Part shown: one piece after another, positions 15,930-23,506 of the stretch | How positions within the stretch are numbered: the stretch's first letter is position 1 | Layout: every line of letters begins with the position of its first letter | DNA from: Campylobacter sp. MIT 99-7217 | Lineage (GTDB): Bacteria > Campylobacterota > Campylobacteria > Campylobacterales > Campylobacteraceae | NCBI RefSeq assembly: GCF_006864365.1 | Contig: NZ_QHLJ01000005.1 | Coordinates: 1 to 64,000, forward strand | DNA: 64,000 bases | Direction of reading: 5' to 3' | Translations under genes and position numbers: made by a program | The notes under the pieces: generated by a model | Seen by the model: only the letters and a program-made list of their open reading frames with translations | Database searches by the model: none | Told to the model about the DNA's origin: nothing

Positions 15930-16271
15930 TTAATTTAAAGCCCTAGCTACTAAATCACTTAAAAATTTACTTCTATTCGTAGTAATTTTATCAATAGCTT
16001 CAATGAGGCTTTTTGACATAGTGATATTAATACGCACCTTAGCTTCATCATTATTTGGCTCTTTGATATAATCATTTTTCTCGAGCATTAGAGCAATAGC
16101 TGTCTTAAAAGCTTCTTTAGCGTCTTTTATTGCTTCGCTTTCATTTTGTCCATCACCCATAATATAAGGAAAATCCTTATATCTTGCAAAATACCCACCA
16201 CCCTCTTTTGTGCTTAATTTTCGCACGATAATTTCATAAGGTAAATTTAAATAATATTCTAAATCTTTCAT
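15930..16271 (-). CDS. hicB: Antitoxin HicB
   Basis: The product has 113 residues with the HicB two-part build. The N-terminal partial RNase H-like domain has YYLNLPYEIIVRKLSTKEGG, GYFARYKDFPYIMGDGQNES and EAIKDAKEAFKTAIALMLE. The C-terminal ribbon-helix-helix (RINITMSKSLIEAIDKITTN then RSKFLSDLVARALN) binds DNA. HicB neutralises HicA and represses the operon. Its start overlaps the end of hicA (ATGA), so expression is coupled. It probably helps keep the prophage stably in the host. Confidence 0.88.
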   Translation of the reverse strand: MKDLEYYLNLPYEIIVRKLSTKEGGGYFARYKDFPYIMGDGQNESEAIKDAKEAFKTAIALMLEKNDYIKEPNNDEAKVRINITMSKSLIEAIDKITTNRSKFLSDLVARALN

Positions 16272-16498
16272 TTATCCTCCTTAATGGCTTTTAATACTAT
16301 TTTAACATATATAGCTTTTAATGGGCGGTTAAAAGGAATTGTTATAAGTTCTTTTCCAGCTTTTCTAAACTGAAAATGTGATGAACCTTTATTAAAGCTT
16401 TCATAACCATAACTTTCAAGCAAATTTTTAATGACCTCAAAACGAACATTATAAGGATTGTTTTTAAGTTCTTTTAAAAGCTTTTCTTTTTTACTCAT
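16268..16498 (-). CDS. hicA: mRNA interferase toxin HicA
   Basis: This 76-residue protein has the HicA double-stranded-RNA-binding fold. LLESYGYESFNKGSSHFQFR contains the catalytic His (GSSHFQF), followed by KELITIPFNRPLKAIYVKIV. The toxin cleaves mRNA and blocks translation until bound by HicB. The order is toxin first, as usual for hicAB. A palindrome overlapping the -10 box lies 15-29 bases upstream. Length and motifs are intact, so the toxin should be functional. Confidence 0.88.
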   Translation of the reverse strand: MSKKEKLLKELKNNPYNVRFEVIKNLLESYGYESFNKGSSHFQFRKAGKELITIPFNRPLKAIYVKIVLKAIKEDK

Positions 16499-16512
16499 TT
16501 TTTAAGCTCCTG

Positions 16513-16527
16513 TGTGTATAATACACA
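16513..16527 (-). promoter_or_regulatory. hicAB operator-promoter palindrome
   Basis: TGTGTAT-A-ATACACA is a perfect 7-bp inverted repeat. On the coding strand its centre reads TATTAT, usable as the -10 box, followed by AGGAGC and ATG 16498. Binding of the HicB ribbon-helix-helix here would block transcription. Confidence 0.6.
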
Positions 16528-16546
16528 TAAATAGTTTAAAATCTCA

Positions 16547-18133
16547 TTAAAGCTTTAAAAGCCTTTGTTTAAGCTCTATGATCAAACTTACATTTTTAAG
16601 CCTTTTTGCTTCATCTAGCCTTGTTTTTAACTCGCTTTTTACAAGCTCTTTAATGCAAAGTGCAAAATCCTCTCTATTTAGCTCTTTTAAGCTCTCATCA
16701 AGAGCTATTTTTAAATTTGCTTCTTGATCATTTTTTAAAAAAGCTTCATAGTTTTTAGCCAAAGCCTTAAAATGAAAAGGCTCTAAATACTGCTTAGCAA
16801 CATACGCCTTTTCTTCATCGCCTATAATATTTTTTAAAACAAGAGCTTCTAAAGAAAAATTAGCCTCCTTAACTGATCCGCTTTTTTGAAGCTCAAAATG
16901 CTTTTTGTCGCACTTAAAATACTCGCTTGCTTTTTGCCTTAACTCATCTTTTAAGAAAAAATTAGCCTGTGCGTTTATCAAGGCTTCTACTTCCTTAAAA
17001 AAGGCATGGATTTTGTCCTTGTCCTCGCCACATTCTTTTAAGTTCATCTTGCAAAAATACTCAAAGCCGTCAATGTCAATGTAAGCCTCATTTAAAATTA
17101 AATTTTCTTGCAAAAGCAAATCCCCAAAGTCTTTGAGCTTTTTAGATCTTAAATAACGCACTTTCGCTTTGAAAATCCCCTCTTTAAAAAGCATTTTAAG
17201 CGTTTTTAAATTTGCATTCACTCCAGCCTTGTCCTTATCAAAACACAAGATAAAACTTAGCTCATGCTCCATTTTTAAAAGCAAGGCTAGGTGCGAGAGC
17301 GTAAAAGCCGTGCCACAAGTTGCCACTGCGTTTAAAAAGCCAAGCTTAACGCAGGCTATGGTGTCAAAATACCCTTCCGTGATGATGACTTCTTTAAATT
17401 TGCAAAGGCTTGTTTTTGCGTGGCTCAGATTATACAAAACAAAGCTTTTTTTATAAAGCTCGCTTTCTTTTGAGTTGATGTATTTTGCTTCGTTGTTTTC
17501 GTTTTTTCCTAAAAAGCGACCTGAAAAAGCTACTATTTTATGGACCGCGTTTCTTATGCCAAAAATAAGCCTTTTTTCTAAAGGAGAGAAAAATTTGCCA
17601 TTTTTTTCATATATTATGCCAAGTTTTAGGGCGAGTTTGATTTGCCCTAAGCCTGTTAAATATCTTGCTAATTTACCAGCCCCACTAAAATAACCCAAAT
17701 CAAAACGCTTGATATCTTCTTCATTTAAGCCCCTTTGCTTGATATATTCTAAAATATCCTCTCGCTCTAAAAGGCTTTGAATGAAAAAATTATTCACATT
17801 TTCAAACACTTCGTAAAGTAGCTTTGTGCTTATTTGCTTTTTGTTTTCGCTTTCTAAAACGCTTATCCTGCAAATGCTAGCTACTTCCTTAACCGCTTCT
17901 TCAAAGCTTAAATGCTTGTAATTTTGCACGAATTTAAAGCTATCTCCTCCCACGCCGCACCCAAAGCAATAAAACATATTTTTTCGTGGGCTTATCATGA
18001 AAGAGGGCGTTCTTTCATCATGAAAGGGGCAAAGTGCTTTATACATGCCATTGCTTTTTTGCAGGGGCAAAAAATGCTCTACCACCTCTAAAATGTCAGC
18101 TCTAGTCTTAATTTCTTCTAAATTAAGTATCAT
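16547..18133 (-). CDS. DnaG-type primase of the prophage
   Basis: The product has 528 residues. The N-terminal CHC2 zinc finger is clear (LCPFHDERTPSF, then FYCFGCGVGGDSFKF, residues about 35-70). A DnaG core follows (AKYINSKESELYKKSFVLYN). The Toprim metal centre is visible as ITEGYFDTIACVKLGF and ILCFDKDKAGVNANLKTL. The C-terminal helicase-binding part is diverged and shorter than host DnaG (about 600 residues). It makes RNA primers for phage replication, beside a helicase gene. It starts at ATG 18133. Confidence 0.85.
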   Translation of the reverse strand: MILNLEEIKTRADILEVVEHFLPLQKSNGMYKALCPFHDERTPSFMISPRKNMFYCFGCGVGGDSFKFVQNYKHLSFEEAVKEVASICRISVLESENKKQISTKLLYEVFENVNNFFIQSLLEREDILEYIKQRGLNEEDIKRFDLGYFSGAGKLARYLTGLGQIKLALKLGIIYEKNGKFFSPLEKRLIFGIRNAVHKIVAFSGRFLGKNENNEAKYINSKESELYKKSFVLYNLSHAKTSLCKFKEVIITEGYFDTIACVKLGFLNAVATCGTAFTLSHLALLLKMEHELSFILCFDKDKAGVNANLKTLKMLFKEGIFKAKVRYLRSKKLKDFGDLLLQENLILNEAYIDIDGFEYFCKMNLKECGEDKDKIHAFFKEVEALINAQANFFLKDELRQKASEYFKCDKKHFELQKSGSVKEANFSLEALVLKNIIGDEEKAYVAKQYLEPFHFKALAKNYEAFLKNDQEANLKIALDESLKELNREDFALCIKELVKSELKTRLDEAKRLKNVSLIIELKQRLLKL

Positions 18134-18173
18134 TCAAGTTTTCCTTTTTTCGTGATTTAAACCTTATTTGTGT

Positions 18174-18190
18174 TATAATTTTTAAAAATT
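18174..18190 (+). promoter_or_regulatory. Promoter with palindromic AATTTTTAAAAATT downstream of -10
   Basis: TATAAT (18174-18179) overlaps the 14-bp perfect palindrome AATTTTTAAAAATT (18177-18190), followed by AGAGG and ATG 18202. The same layout recurs before the other plus-strand gene of this module at 20702-20719. Confidence 0.5.
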
Positions 18191-18201
18191 TAGAGGTTTT
18201 A

Positions 18202-18501
18202 ATGTTTTCTTTTAATGAACTTGTTTCTTATGCCTCGCAAAATATGCCTGTTTTCATATGTGGCTTTTTGTGTGGGTGTTTCATCGGATTTCAGTTTCAC
18301 AAAATCTTTCACAAACCAAACACAGCCAAATTTCACGGCACTTATAATTGCACTGACAACAAGGAAGCCATTATTAGAATGCTTGATAATTGCCAAGTTG
18401 GAAATATAGAGTGTGAGCATTACAAAAATAAGCTTTTTAAAAAACACTACTGCACTAAAAAAAATCAAAAATGCCATTTTTTTAATCAAATTAAACATTA
18501 A
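18202..18501 (+). CDS. Small Cys/His-rich membrane-anchored protein
   Basis: This 99-residue protein has an N-terminal membrane span (VFICGFLCGCFIGFQF, residues 17-32). A Cys/His-rich cytosolic part follows, with cysteines in NCTDNK, NCQVGN, ECEHYK, YCTKKNQKCHF, suggesting metal binding. It has its own TATAAT promoter and AGAGG site and runs against the surrounding minus-strand replication genes. A minus-strand frame also covers this span, but it has no ribosome site and would remove the promoter context. Function is unknown. Confidence 0.5.
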   Translation: MFSFNELVSYASQNMPVFICGFLCGCFIGFQFHKIFHKPNTAKFHGTYNCTDNKEAIIRMLDNCQVGNIECEHYKNKLFKKHYCTKKNQKCHFFNQIKH

Positions 18502-18503
18502 AC

Positions 18504-18602
18504 CTAACCAAACAAGCTATCAAAAAGCTTAAGTATCCAAAACACCACAGCAGTTATGACAAACCCACAAACAATCCCAAAACCAAAATTGACAAGTTCC
18601 AT
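18504..18602 (-). CDS. 32-residue membrane peptide
   Basis: The product MELVNFGFGIVCGFVITAVV continues FWILKLFDSLFG: a single membrane helix. ATG 18602 is preceded by AGGAGC and lies 10 bases after the helicase stop. It converges with the plus-strand Cys-rich gene. It is a very small phage membrane protein of unknown role. Confidence 0.45.
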   Translation of the reverse strand: MELVNFGFGIVCGFVITAVVFWILKLFDSLFG

Positions 18603-18612
18603 TTAAAAGCTC

Positions 18613-19818
18613 CTAAAATATATCCACATCTAAATTTGTCTTAAGCTCTTTTTGGATATCGTCCATATCTACATACTCAGTTTTTTTAACCTTGCTTTCA
18701 TAATCACTAAAAAGCCTTGTGGCTGGATTAAAAGCTATTTTGCCCTTAAAATGCTTGCCGTTTTGTTTGTTTTTCTTTAAAATTAAGGACCTGCTAAACT
18801 CATCAAATTCACTTTCTTTTTGTGAATAATCCCTCTTATCAGGGGGATTTTTTTCAATGCGTAAAATAATGCTTGCCTCGTGTTCGCCTTTTTTGCTTCC
18901 TGTTGGGCTGTCTTTGTCCGTTTTTGAGGTTTGAATGATGAGCATGATGAAAATTTCTAAAGAATGGCAAAGCTTGGCTAAGGAGCTAAATTTAAAGCTT
19001 TCTTTTTCTTCCATGTTTGAAAAGCCTTTAGAATTAACCTCTATTCTCATTTGACTATCGATCAAAAAAAATCTCACACCCAGCTTGTAAAGCCTTTTAA
19101 TGTTTGCGACTATCTCATTAATATCATAGCCATCGTTAATGATGAAAATATGATCTTTGATTAATTTTTTCTTTTGTTCTTCAACGCTTTTTAAATAGCT
19201 ATCCACGCTAAATTCAAAAGAAAAAAAGGCTACTTTTTTGCTTTTGCTTATGTTTTCTAGTATTTGCAAGGCTAAGGTTGTCTTTCCAGCCTCAGCGTCC
19301 CCGCTAATCAGCATAAGCTGACCCAGCTCAAAGCCTCCATTAAAGGCATTATCAATAAAACTTAAATTTGTAGGCGTTTTGGCTAGCTTTGGCTTGTTTT
19401 CATAATATTTGAGCCACTCATTTAAATTTTTAATGCTTTTGTTTTCAATTTCCATTTCCTTGCTTAACAAATCAAGCTCTAAAACTTCATTAGCATTAAC
19501 CCCACTTAAAAGCTTTTGTGCGATTTTTTCTTGCATTTCAAGTTGGTATTTTTTAACCAAAAGTGGGATTAAATCACACACTAAAGGATTGACATTTGCA
19601 GAAATTAATTCAATGAAAAAATCCTCACTTTGCTTAGCTCTTGGCACATTTTCTAAAAACACGCTCAAAGATAAAAGCTTTTTATCTTTTAGCTCATTGA
19701 TGATTTTTAAATAATACAAAGCCTCATTTGAAAAGGCTTTTAAAGAGATTTTGTCTAAAAACTCGTCAATCAAATCAGGATATTCGATAAAACTTCTTAA
19801 TATTTCTTTTTCTAACAT
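18613..19818 (-). CDS. DnaB/RepA-like replicative helicase
   Basis: This 401-residue RecA-fold ATPase has Walker A LMLISGDAEAGKTTLALQIL near residue 170 and Walker B VRFFLIDSQMRI near residue 250. A sensor/loop region follows (IFIMLIIQTSKTDKDSPTGS). The N-terminal 130 residues are helical, with MLEKEILRSFIEYPDLIDEF at the very start, like the DnaB N-terminal domain. It should unwind the phage replication fork with the primase encoded 480 bases downstream. Length is slightly under the usual 430-470. Confidence 0.8.
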   Translation of the reverse strand: MLEKEILRSFIEYPDLIDEFLDKISLKAFSNEALYYLKIINELKDKKLLSLSVFLENVPRAKQSEDFFIELISANVNPLVCDLIPLLVKKYQLEMQEKIAQKLLSGVNANEVLELDLLSKEMEIENKSIKNLNEWLKYYENKPKLAKTPTNLSFIDNAFNGGFELGQLMLISGDAEAGKTTLALQILENISKSKKVAFFSFEFSVDSYLKSVEEQKKKLIKDHIFIINDGYDINEIVANIKRLYKLGVRFFLIDSQMRIEVNSKGFSNMEEKESFKFSSLAKLCHSLEIFIMLIIQTSKTDKDSPTGSKKGEHEASIILRIEKNPPDKRDYSQKESEFDEFSRSLILKKNKQNGKHFKGKIAFNPATRLFSDYESKVKKTEYVDMDDIQKELKTNLDVDIF

Positions 19819-19821
19819 TGC

Positions 19822-20169
19822 TTAACCTTGAAACCACTTGGGTAAATTTTTGTAAATTTTGACTTTAAAGTATTTGCTTAAAAGCTCTTCTTCTTGTAAA
19901 AAAAGCTTGTGATTGAAATTTTTAATCTTACTTTTTGCCACCAAATCCTTGATATAATCATTCAAGTTTTTTCTAAAACACTCTAAAAAATCCTTGAAAT
20001 TTAAGTAATTATAATTTTGTATAAGCTCATAAAACATATCCTCAAAAAAATCCTCTTTGTTTTCTAGCTCTAAATGATCAACAAGCTCGCTAAAAGCTTC
20101 TTTTTCTTTAGTGGAAAACCTTAAAGAATGAAGTTTTAAGACATTAAGCTTAAACTCAAGGCTTGTCAT
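19822..20169 (-). CDS. Hypothetical protein preceding the helicase, possible loader
   Basis: The product has 115 residues, helical and acidic in the first half (EKEAFSELVDHLELENKEDF) and basic later (DLVAKSKIKNFNHKLFLQEE). It ends in KIYKNLPKWFQG. The gene ends 3 bases before the helicase start, so they are co-transcribed. Small helical proteins just ahead of phage helicases are often loaders or regulators, but no motif confirms it. Confidence 0.45.
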   Translation of the reverse strand: MTSLEFKLNVLKLHSLRFSTKEKEAFSELVDHLELENKEDFFEDMFYELIQNYNYLNFKDFLECFRKNLNDYIKDLVAKSKIKNFNHKLFLQEEELLSKYFKVKIYKNLPKWFQG

Positions 20170-20371
20170 TTTTTGCCTCCAAAATCAAAACATTTGCGAA
20201 CAAATGATTAGCTTTCATATAAGAAAAATAATCATTTATCGCTTCATTTAAAAGCAAATTTTTACTTTTCCCCCTCTTTTTTGCTTGCTTGTTTAGCTCG
20301 CTTAGCAAGGCTTTTTTAAGACGGAATTTTTTTCTTAGTTTTTCTTCGTTTTGCTTTTGTAAATACTTCAT
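20156..20371 (-). CDS. Small ribbon-helix-helix-like protein
   Basis: This 71-residue protein is very basic in its first third, then FRLKKALLSELNKQAKKRGK and SKNLLLNEAINDYF. The alternation fits a ribbon-helix-helix DNA-binding fold (strand, helix A, turn, helix B). A GGGAG site precedes ATG 20371. It overlaps both neighbours (14 and 56 bases), typical of compact phage operons. It may regulate the replication module. Confidence 0.5.
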   Translation of the reverse strand: MKYLQKQNEEKLRKKFRLKKALLSELNKQAKKRGKSKNLLLNEAINDYFSYMKANHLFANVLILEAKNDKP

Positions 20372-20537
20372 ATTTTTTCTCTCCCTTAAAATGCAAGATC
20401 AAAATCCCAGCCATAAGCTCAGCTCTTGAAAGATTTTGCAAAATGGCAAGCTCTTTTAAAAGCTTAAAATCTTTTTTGCTGATCAAAAAGGTAGGACTTT
20501 GCTCCTTAGCCTTTGAAGTTTTAAACTGATAAGCCAT
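20316..20537 (-). CDS. Small basic protein, possible DNA-binding
   Basis: The product has 73 residues. It has a strand-helix-helix layout (PTFLISKKDFKLLKELAILQ then NLSRAELMAGILILHF) and a strongly basic tail TKAKRRKTKKKIPS. It resembles a ribbon-helix-helix or recombination-accessory protein. An AAGG site precedes ATG 20537. It is the first of three overlapping minus-strand genes leading to the helicase. Function is inferred only from charge and pattern. Confidence 0.45.
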   Translation of the reverse strand: MAYQFKTSKAKEQSPTFLISKKDFKLLKELAILQNLSRAELMAGILILHFKGEKKYEVFTKAKRRKTKKKIPS

Positions 20538-20540
20538 TTT

Positions 20541-20684
20541 TTAGCCTTTTTTGCATTTAAACCAGCTAAAACATACTTGCACAGCGGCACTTATGCCCTG
20601 TATAAAATAACAAATCCAAGCACCTAAACATAAGCTTATGACCATCACAAAAACCCCAACTGCAAAACCTAACAACATATCCAT
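20541..20684 (-). CDS. 47-residue membrane peptide
   Basis: The product MDMLLGFAVGVFVMVISLCL continues GAWICYFIQGISAAVQVCFS and ends WFKCKKG: a long hydrophobic helix and a second amphipathic one. It lies 3 bases upstream of the next minus-strand gene. With 18504-18602 it is one of two tiny membrane genes framing this replication module. No function can be assigned, and the ribosome site is weak. Confidence 0.4.
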   Translation of the reverse strand: MDMLLGFAVGVFVMVISLCLGAWICYFIQGISAAVQVCFSWFKCKKG

Positions 20685-20701
20685 TTTAAATCCCTTTTTG
20701 A

Positions 20702-20719
20702 TATAATATTTTTAAAAAT
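20702..20719 (+). promoter_or_regulatory. Promoter TATAAT with palindrome ATTTTTAAAAAT
   Basis: TATAAT (20702-20707) is followed by ATTTTTAAAAAT (20708-20719), then ATAAGGA and ATG 20735. It has the same layout as 18174-18190. Confidence 0.5.
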
Positions 20720-20734
20720 TCATAAGGATAAAAC

Positions 20735-20992
20735 ATGCAAGATTTAGAACTTATTGCTAAGGCTTTAAATTCCGTTTCTTTTAAAGATTTTTTCTTAGGC
20801 TTTTTGCTTGGTTTAAGTATAAGCGGTGCTTTTGTTTGGAAATTTTTAAATTTCATACAAAAGCTATACAAAAACACACAAGAGGATTTAAAAGAAGAAA
20901 TCAAAGCCCTTAAAGCCGAACGAGAAGCCTTTAGAATAGAGCTACTCAAACAACAAAATATGAATATGATAGGCGAGGTTTTTAAAAAATAA
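20735..20992 (+). CDS. Membrane-anchored coiled-coil protein
   Basis: This 85-residue protein has a membrane helix over about residues 20-38 (FFLGFLLGLSISGAFVWKFL). A charged coiled coil follows (NTQEDLKEEIKALKAEREAF). It has its own TATAAT and AAGGA signals and, with the gene at 18202, is one of two plus-strand genes in an otherwise minus-strand module. Its stop abuts that of the convergent replication-gene fragment. Topology recalls phage superinfection-exclusion or lysis-accessory proteins, without a recognised family. Confidence 0.5.
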   Translation: MQDLELIAKALNSVSFKDFFLGFLLGLSISGAFVWKFLNFIQKLYKNTQEDLKEEIKALKAEREAFRIELLKQQNMNMIGEVFKK

Positions 20993-20993
20993 C

Positions 20994-21464
20994 TCATTTT
21001 GCACCCTCTAACACAAATTTATCCTGCGAAGCGTTGTATTTAACACTTTGCCCTTTGATTTTAAGTGTGCTTAAATCAAAGCTATCCGTGAAATTAAACT
21101 CTGGAAATTCTTTCAAAACAAGCTCTAAAAGCTCATTTTGCTCTAATTTTTTCTCAGTTTTTACAAAAAATAGTCCTTGCCAGCCTTTTAAAATGCTTTG
21201 ATCGATGATTTTGCTTATATCTTGATTTCTTGCCTTAAATTCTCTTAATTGCTTGATAATTCTTTGCTTTGAAAGTATGTTTAAGTTTCTTTTCAAGGCT
21301 TTGTATTTAAACCACTGAATGATTTTTTCTTGCTCGTAAGCTGTAAAATCTTTTAAGTTTAGTTCTTCTTTTTTGAGTTTGGATTTTTCAAAGACAAAGA
21401 ACAGCGAATTTGAAAAATTTTTCATAAGGTATAAATTCTTACTTTGTAAGAATTCTTTATTTAT
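20994..21464 (-). pseudogene. C-terminal part of a replication-initiator-like gene split by an IS element
   Basis: About 155 codons are open, with no ribosome site near any start. The sequence holds SLFFVFEKSKLKKEELNLKD, then KIIDQSILKGWQGLFFVKTE. The I-x-x-S-I-x-x-G-W-x-G-L-F pattern is typical of the C-terminal end of phage and plasmid replication initiators. The other half lies beyond the insertion element, at 23507-24007 on the same strand. Removing 21465-23506 joins CRT to INKEFLQSKNLYL in frame. Some product could still be made from internal ATG 21424, but the intact protein cannot. Confidence 0.7.
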
Positions 21465-21632
21465 CCAAACCAAGCAAGAAAACTCTTACCTCTTAGGTAA
21501 GAGATGAATTGCTACTCGCTTAGGCGAGTTAAAAGCATTTTAAAAAATGTGTAAATGAGGCAATTAAAACATCTTGTTATATTAAGAAATTCACATAGGA
21601 AAAATTTTAAACTCAAATGAGTTGATTTCTGC

Positions 21633-21638
21633 TATAAT
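21633..21638 (+). promoter_or_regulatory. -10 box TATAAT of tnpA
   Basis: TATAAT ends 6 bases before ATG 21645 and there is no Shine-Dalgarno, so the transposase message may be leaderless and poorly translated. Confidence 0.5.
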
Positions 21639-21644
21639 TACTAC

Positions 21645-22103
21645 ATGGAAACGAAATATAATAAAAATCAACATTCAGTATATCTACTACAATATCACTT
21701 CATACTTGTTGTAAAGTATCGTAGAAAAGTGCTAAATGATGAGATATGCAAAAGACTTAGAGAAATTTTTGAATACATTGCATTAAATCCTAGATATAGT
21801 CTTAAAGTAATAGAATTTAATCACGACATAGATCATTTGCATATACTTTTTGAAGCAGAGCCAAAAAGCGAGCTAGTAAAATTCATTAATGCTTATAAAT
21901 CAGCTTCAAGCAGACTAATTAAACAAGAATTTACTTACATAAGACAATTTTTGTGGAAAGAATACTTTTGGAGCAGAAGTTATTTTTTAGCTACAACAGG
22001 TGGAGTAAGCTTAGAAGTCTTAAAAAAATATGTAGAAAATCAAGGCGTTAAAAAAGATGGTGAAAACTTAGATAGACGCACAAAGGCATATAGGAATATC
22101 TAA
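21645..22103 (+). CDS. tnpA: IS200/IS605 transposase TnpA (Y1 HUH)
   Basis: The product has 152 residues. The HUH motif is DIDHLHILFE near residue 65, and the catalytic Tyr lies in LEVLKKYVENQG near residue 130. The N-terminal strand VYLLQYHFILVVKYRRKVL is typical. It cuts and rejoins single-stranded DNA at the element's hairpin ends. Length is normal and the catalytic residues are intact, so the element could still move. The stop TAA overlaps the tnpB start (TAATG). Confidence 0.9.
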   Translation: METKYNKNQHSVYLLQYHFILVVKYRRKVLNDEICKRLREIFEYIALNPRYSLKVIEFNHDIDHLHILFEAEPKSELVKFINAYKSASSRLIKQEFTYIRQFLWKEYFWSRSYFLATTGGVSLEVLKKYVENQGVKKDGENLDRRTKAYRNI

Positions 22104-23419
22104 TGCAAATCACAAAAGGCTTTAAATATAGAATCTACCCAAATGTAGAACAAGCAAAAGCATTAGATCATCAATGTTTCATATATAATCAAGCCTTTAA
22201 TATCTGTTTAAATCTATGGAAAAAAGATTACGAAGCTAACAAAGACTTACCAAAAGAGCAAAAGAAATATCTTAAGGCAGTTGAATACGATAGATTAGTA
22301 AAACTTGCCTTAAAACAAAGAGAGTTACCTTTTAAATCAGTAACCACCCAACAAGCAAGAGTAAATTTTTTACAAGCTATCAAAAGAGCATTGAGTAAAG
22401 AGATACTAGCAGAACGCAAAAGAGCAATACAAAAAGCCTCAACACCAAAACAAAAAGCTAAGGCATTAAACATAGGTTTTCCAAATTTTAAAAATTCTAA
22501 ACTTGCTAAACAAAGCTTTAATTGGAACAATCAAGGCTATCAAATATTAGAATCTAACAATAAGCACTTTAAAATTTTTAAACTAATGAATATGCCTTTA
22601 AAAATGCGTTATCATAGAGACTTGCCAAAAGAGTATAAGCTTAATCAAATTACTATTTCAAAAAGCAATGATAAATACTATATTTCATTGAGTATCACCT
22701 ATAAACAAGAAGTAAAGCAACTAGATAAACAAAATCTAGATTCTAATAAATGCGTAGGAATAGATTTAAATATAAATGATATAGCCTTAAGCAATGGAGA
22801 GTTAATTAAAACATTATCTAAGAAAATCAATGCAAAAAAATACGATACTACTTTTAAAAGACTACAAAGAAAACAATCACGCAGAATCTTAAAAGCAAAA
22901 GAATGTAAATCAAAGCTAGGGAGTAATTTTAAAAAAACACAAAAACAACTCAATAAAATCTATGAAAGGAGTAGCAATATCAAAAGAGATAGTTATCATA
23001 AGATAACTACAAAACTTACTAAAGAATTTGATTTGATAGTAGTTGAAGCACTTAAAAATAAGAATATGACTAAAAGAGCTAAACTAAAAAATGTAAAAGC
23101 TAAAAGTGGCTTAAATAAGTGGATATTAAATACTTCATTCTATCAATTTACTCAAATGCTAGAATATAAGCAAAAGCATAATGGCAAATTCTTTGTAAAA
23201 GTAAATCCACAATATACAAGTAAAGCTTGTAATGTATGTGGAAATATAAAAGATAATCTAACACTACAAGATAGAGTATATACTTGTGAAGAATGTCAAA
23301 CAACCATACATAGAGACATAAATGCTAGTTTAAATATCTTGGAGCGTGGATTAAAGTCATTTGGGTTAGGAATTAGCCTATTGGACTATAAAACTTCTGC
23401 TTTGCAGTTACAAGTATAG
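22103..23419 (+). CDS. tnpB: TnpB RNA-guided nuclease
   Basis: The product has 438 residues. RuvC motifs are all present: CVGIDLNINDIALSNGEL (first Asp), FDLIVVEALKNKNM (Glu) and TIHRDINASLNILERG (last Asp). A zinc ribbon ACNVCGN...YTCEECQ sits between. The N-terminal part ITKGFKYRIYPNVEQAKAL is the typical opening. TnpB uses an RNA from the element's right end to cut DNA at the donor site next to a target motif, favouring retention of the element. The catalytic set is intact. The start overlaps the tnpA stop. Confidence 0.9.
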   Translation: MQITKGFKYRIYPNVEQAKALDHQCFIYNQAFNICLNLWKKDYEANKDLPKEQKKYLKAVEYDRLVKLALKQRELPFKSVTTQQARVNFLQAIKRALSKEILAERKRAIQKASTPKQKAKALNIGFPNFKNSKLAKQSFNWNNQGYQILESNNKHFKIFKLMNMPLKMRYHRDLPKEYKLNQITISKSNDKYYISLSITYKQEVKQLDKQNLDSNKCVGIDLNINDIALSNGELIKTLSKKINAKKYDTTFKRLQRKQSRRILKAKECKSKLGSNFKKTQKQLNKIYERSSNIKRDSYHKITTKLTKEFDLIVVEALKNKNMTKRAKLKNVKAKSGLNKWILNTSFYQFTQMLEYKQKHNGKFFVKVNPQYTSKACNVCGNIKDNLTLQDRVYTCEECQTTIHRDINASLNILERGLKSFGLGISLLDYKTSALQLQV

Positions 23420-23506
23420 CGAAGTAAAAAAAGCCTTTCGAGTTAGCTAACAATGGTTGGCTTTAGTTAGGAAGCCCTCACTTCTTAAGTGGGGGTGATT
23501 CACATA
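23230..23506 (+). ncRNA. Predicted TnpB guide RNA (omega/reRNA) scaffold at the right end
   Basis: In this family the 3' end of tnpB and the right-end sequence are transcribed as a scaffold whose guide reads into the flanking DNA. The right-end hairpin at 23475-23495 is visible. The guide would begin near 23507 with TGTGCGACAAATTTCCGC, from the interrupted replication gene. The 5' limit is a guess from known examples. Confidence 0.5.

Larger units (their letters stand above)
21465..23506 (+). mobile_element. IS200/IS605-type insertion element with tnpA and tnpB
   Basis: It encodes an HUH transposase and TnpB in tandem and has subterminal hairpins instead of terminal inverted repeats. The left-end hairpin is CTCTTACC-TCTTA-GGTAAGAG (21483-21503), with a second one, ACTCGC/GCGAGT, at 21514-21529. 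The right-end hairpin is CCCTCACTT-CTT-AAGTGGGGG (23475-23495). Ends are placed where deletion restores the interrupted reading frame; they may be off by a few bases. The sequence left of the element is TTTAT, the likely target motif. No target duplication is expected for this family. Confidence 0.85.

Noticed and set aside
18199-18498. Minus-strand gene of 99 codons
   Set aside because: It mirrors the plus-strand gene that has a TATAAT, a ribosome site and Cys/His pattern. The minus frame has no ribosome site.
21483-21529. CRISPR-like repeats (two short hairpins)
   Set aside because: They are the left-end hairpins of the IS200/IS605 element. The units differ and there is no series of spacers.
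23447-23506. Real C-terminus of the gene starting at 24007
   Set aside because: The last 18 codons lie in the right-end hairpin of the insertion element, so they are not part of the original protein.
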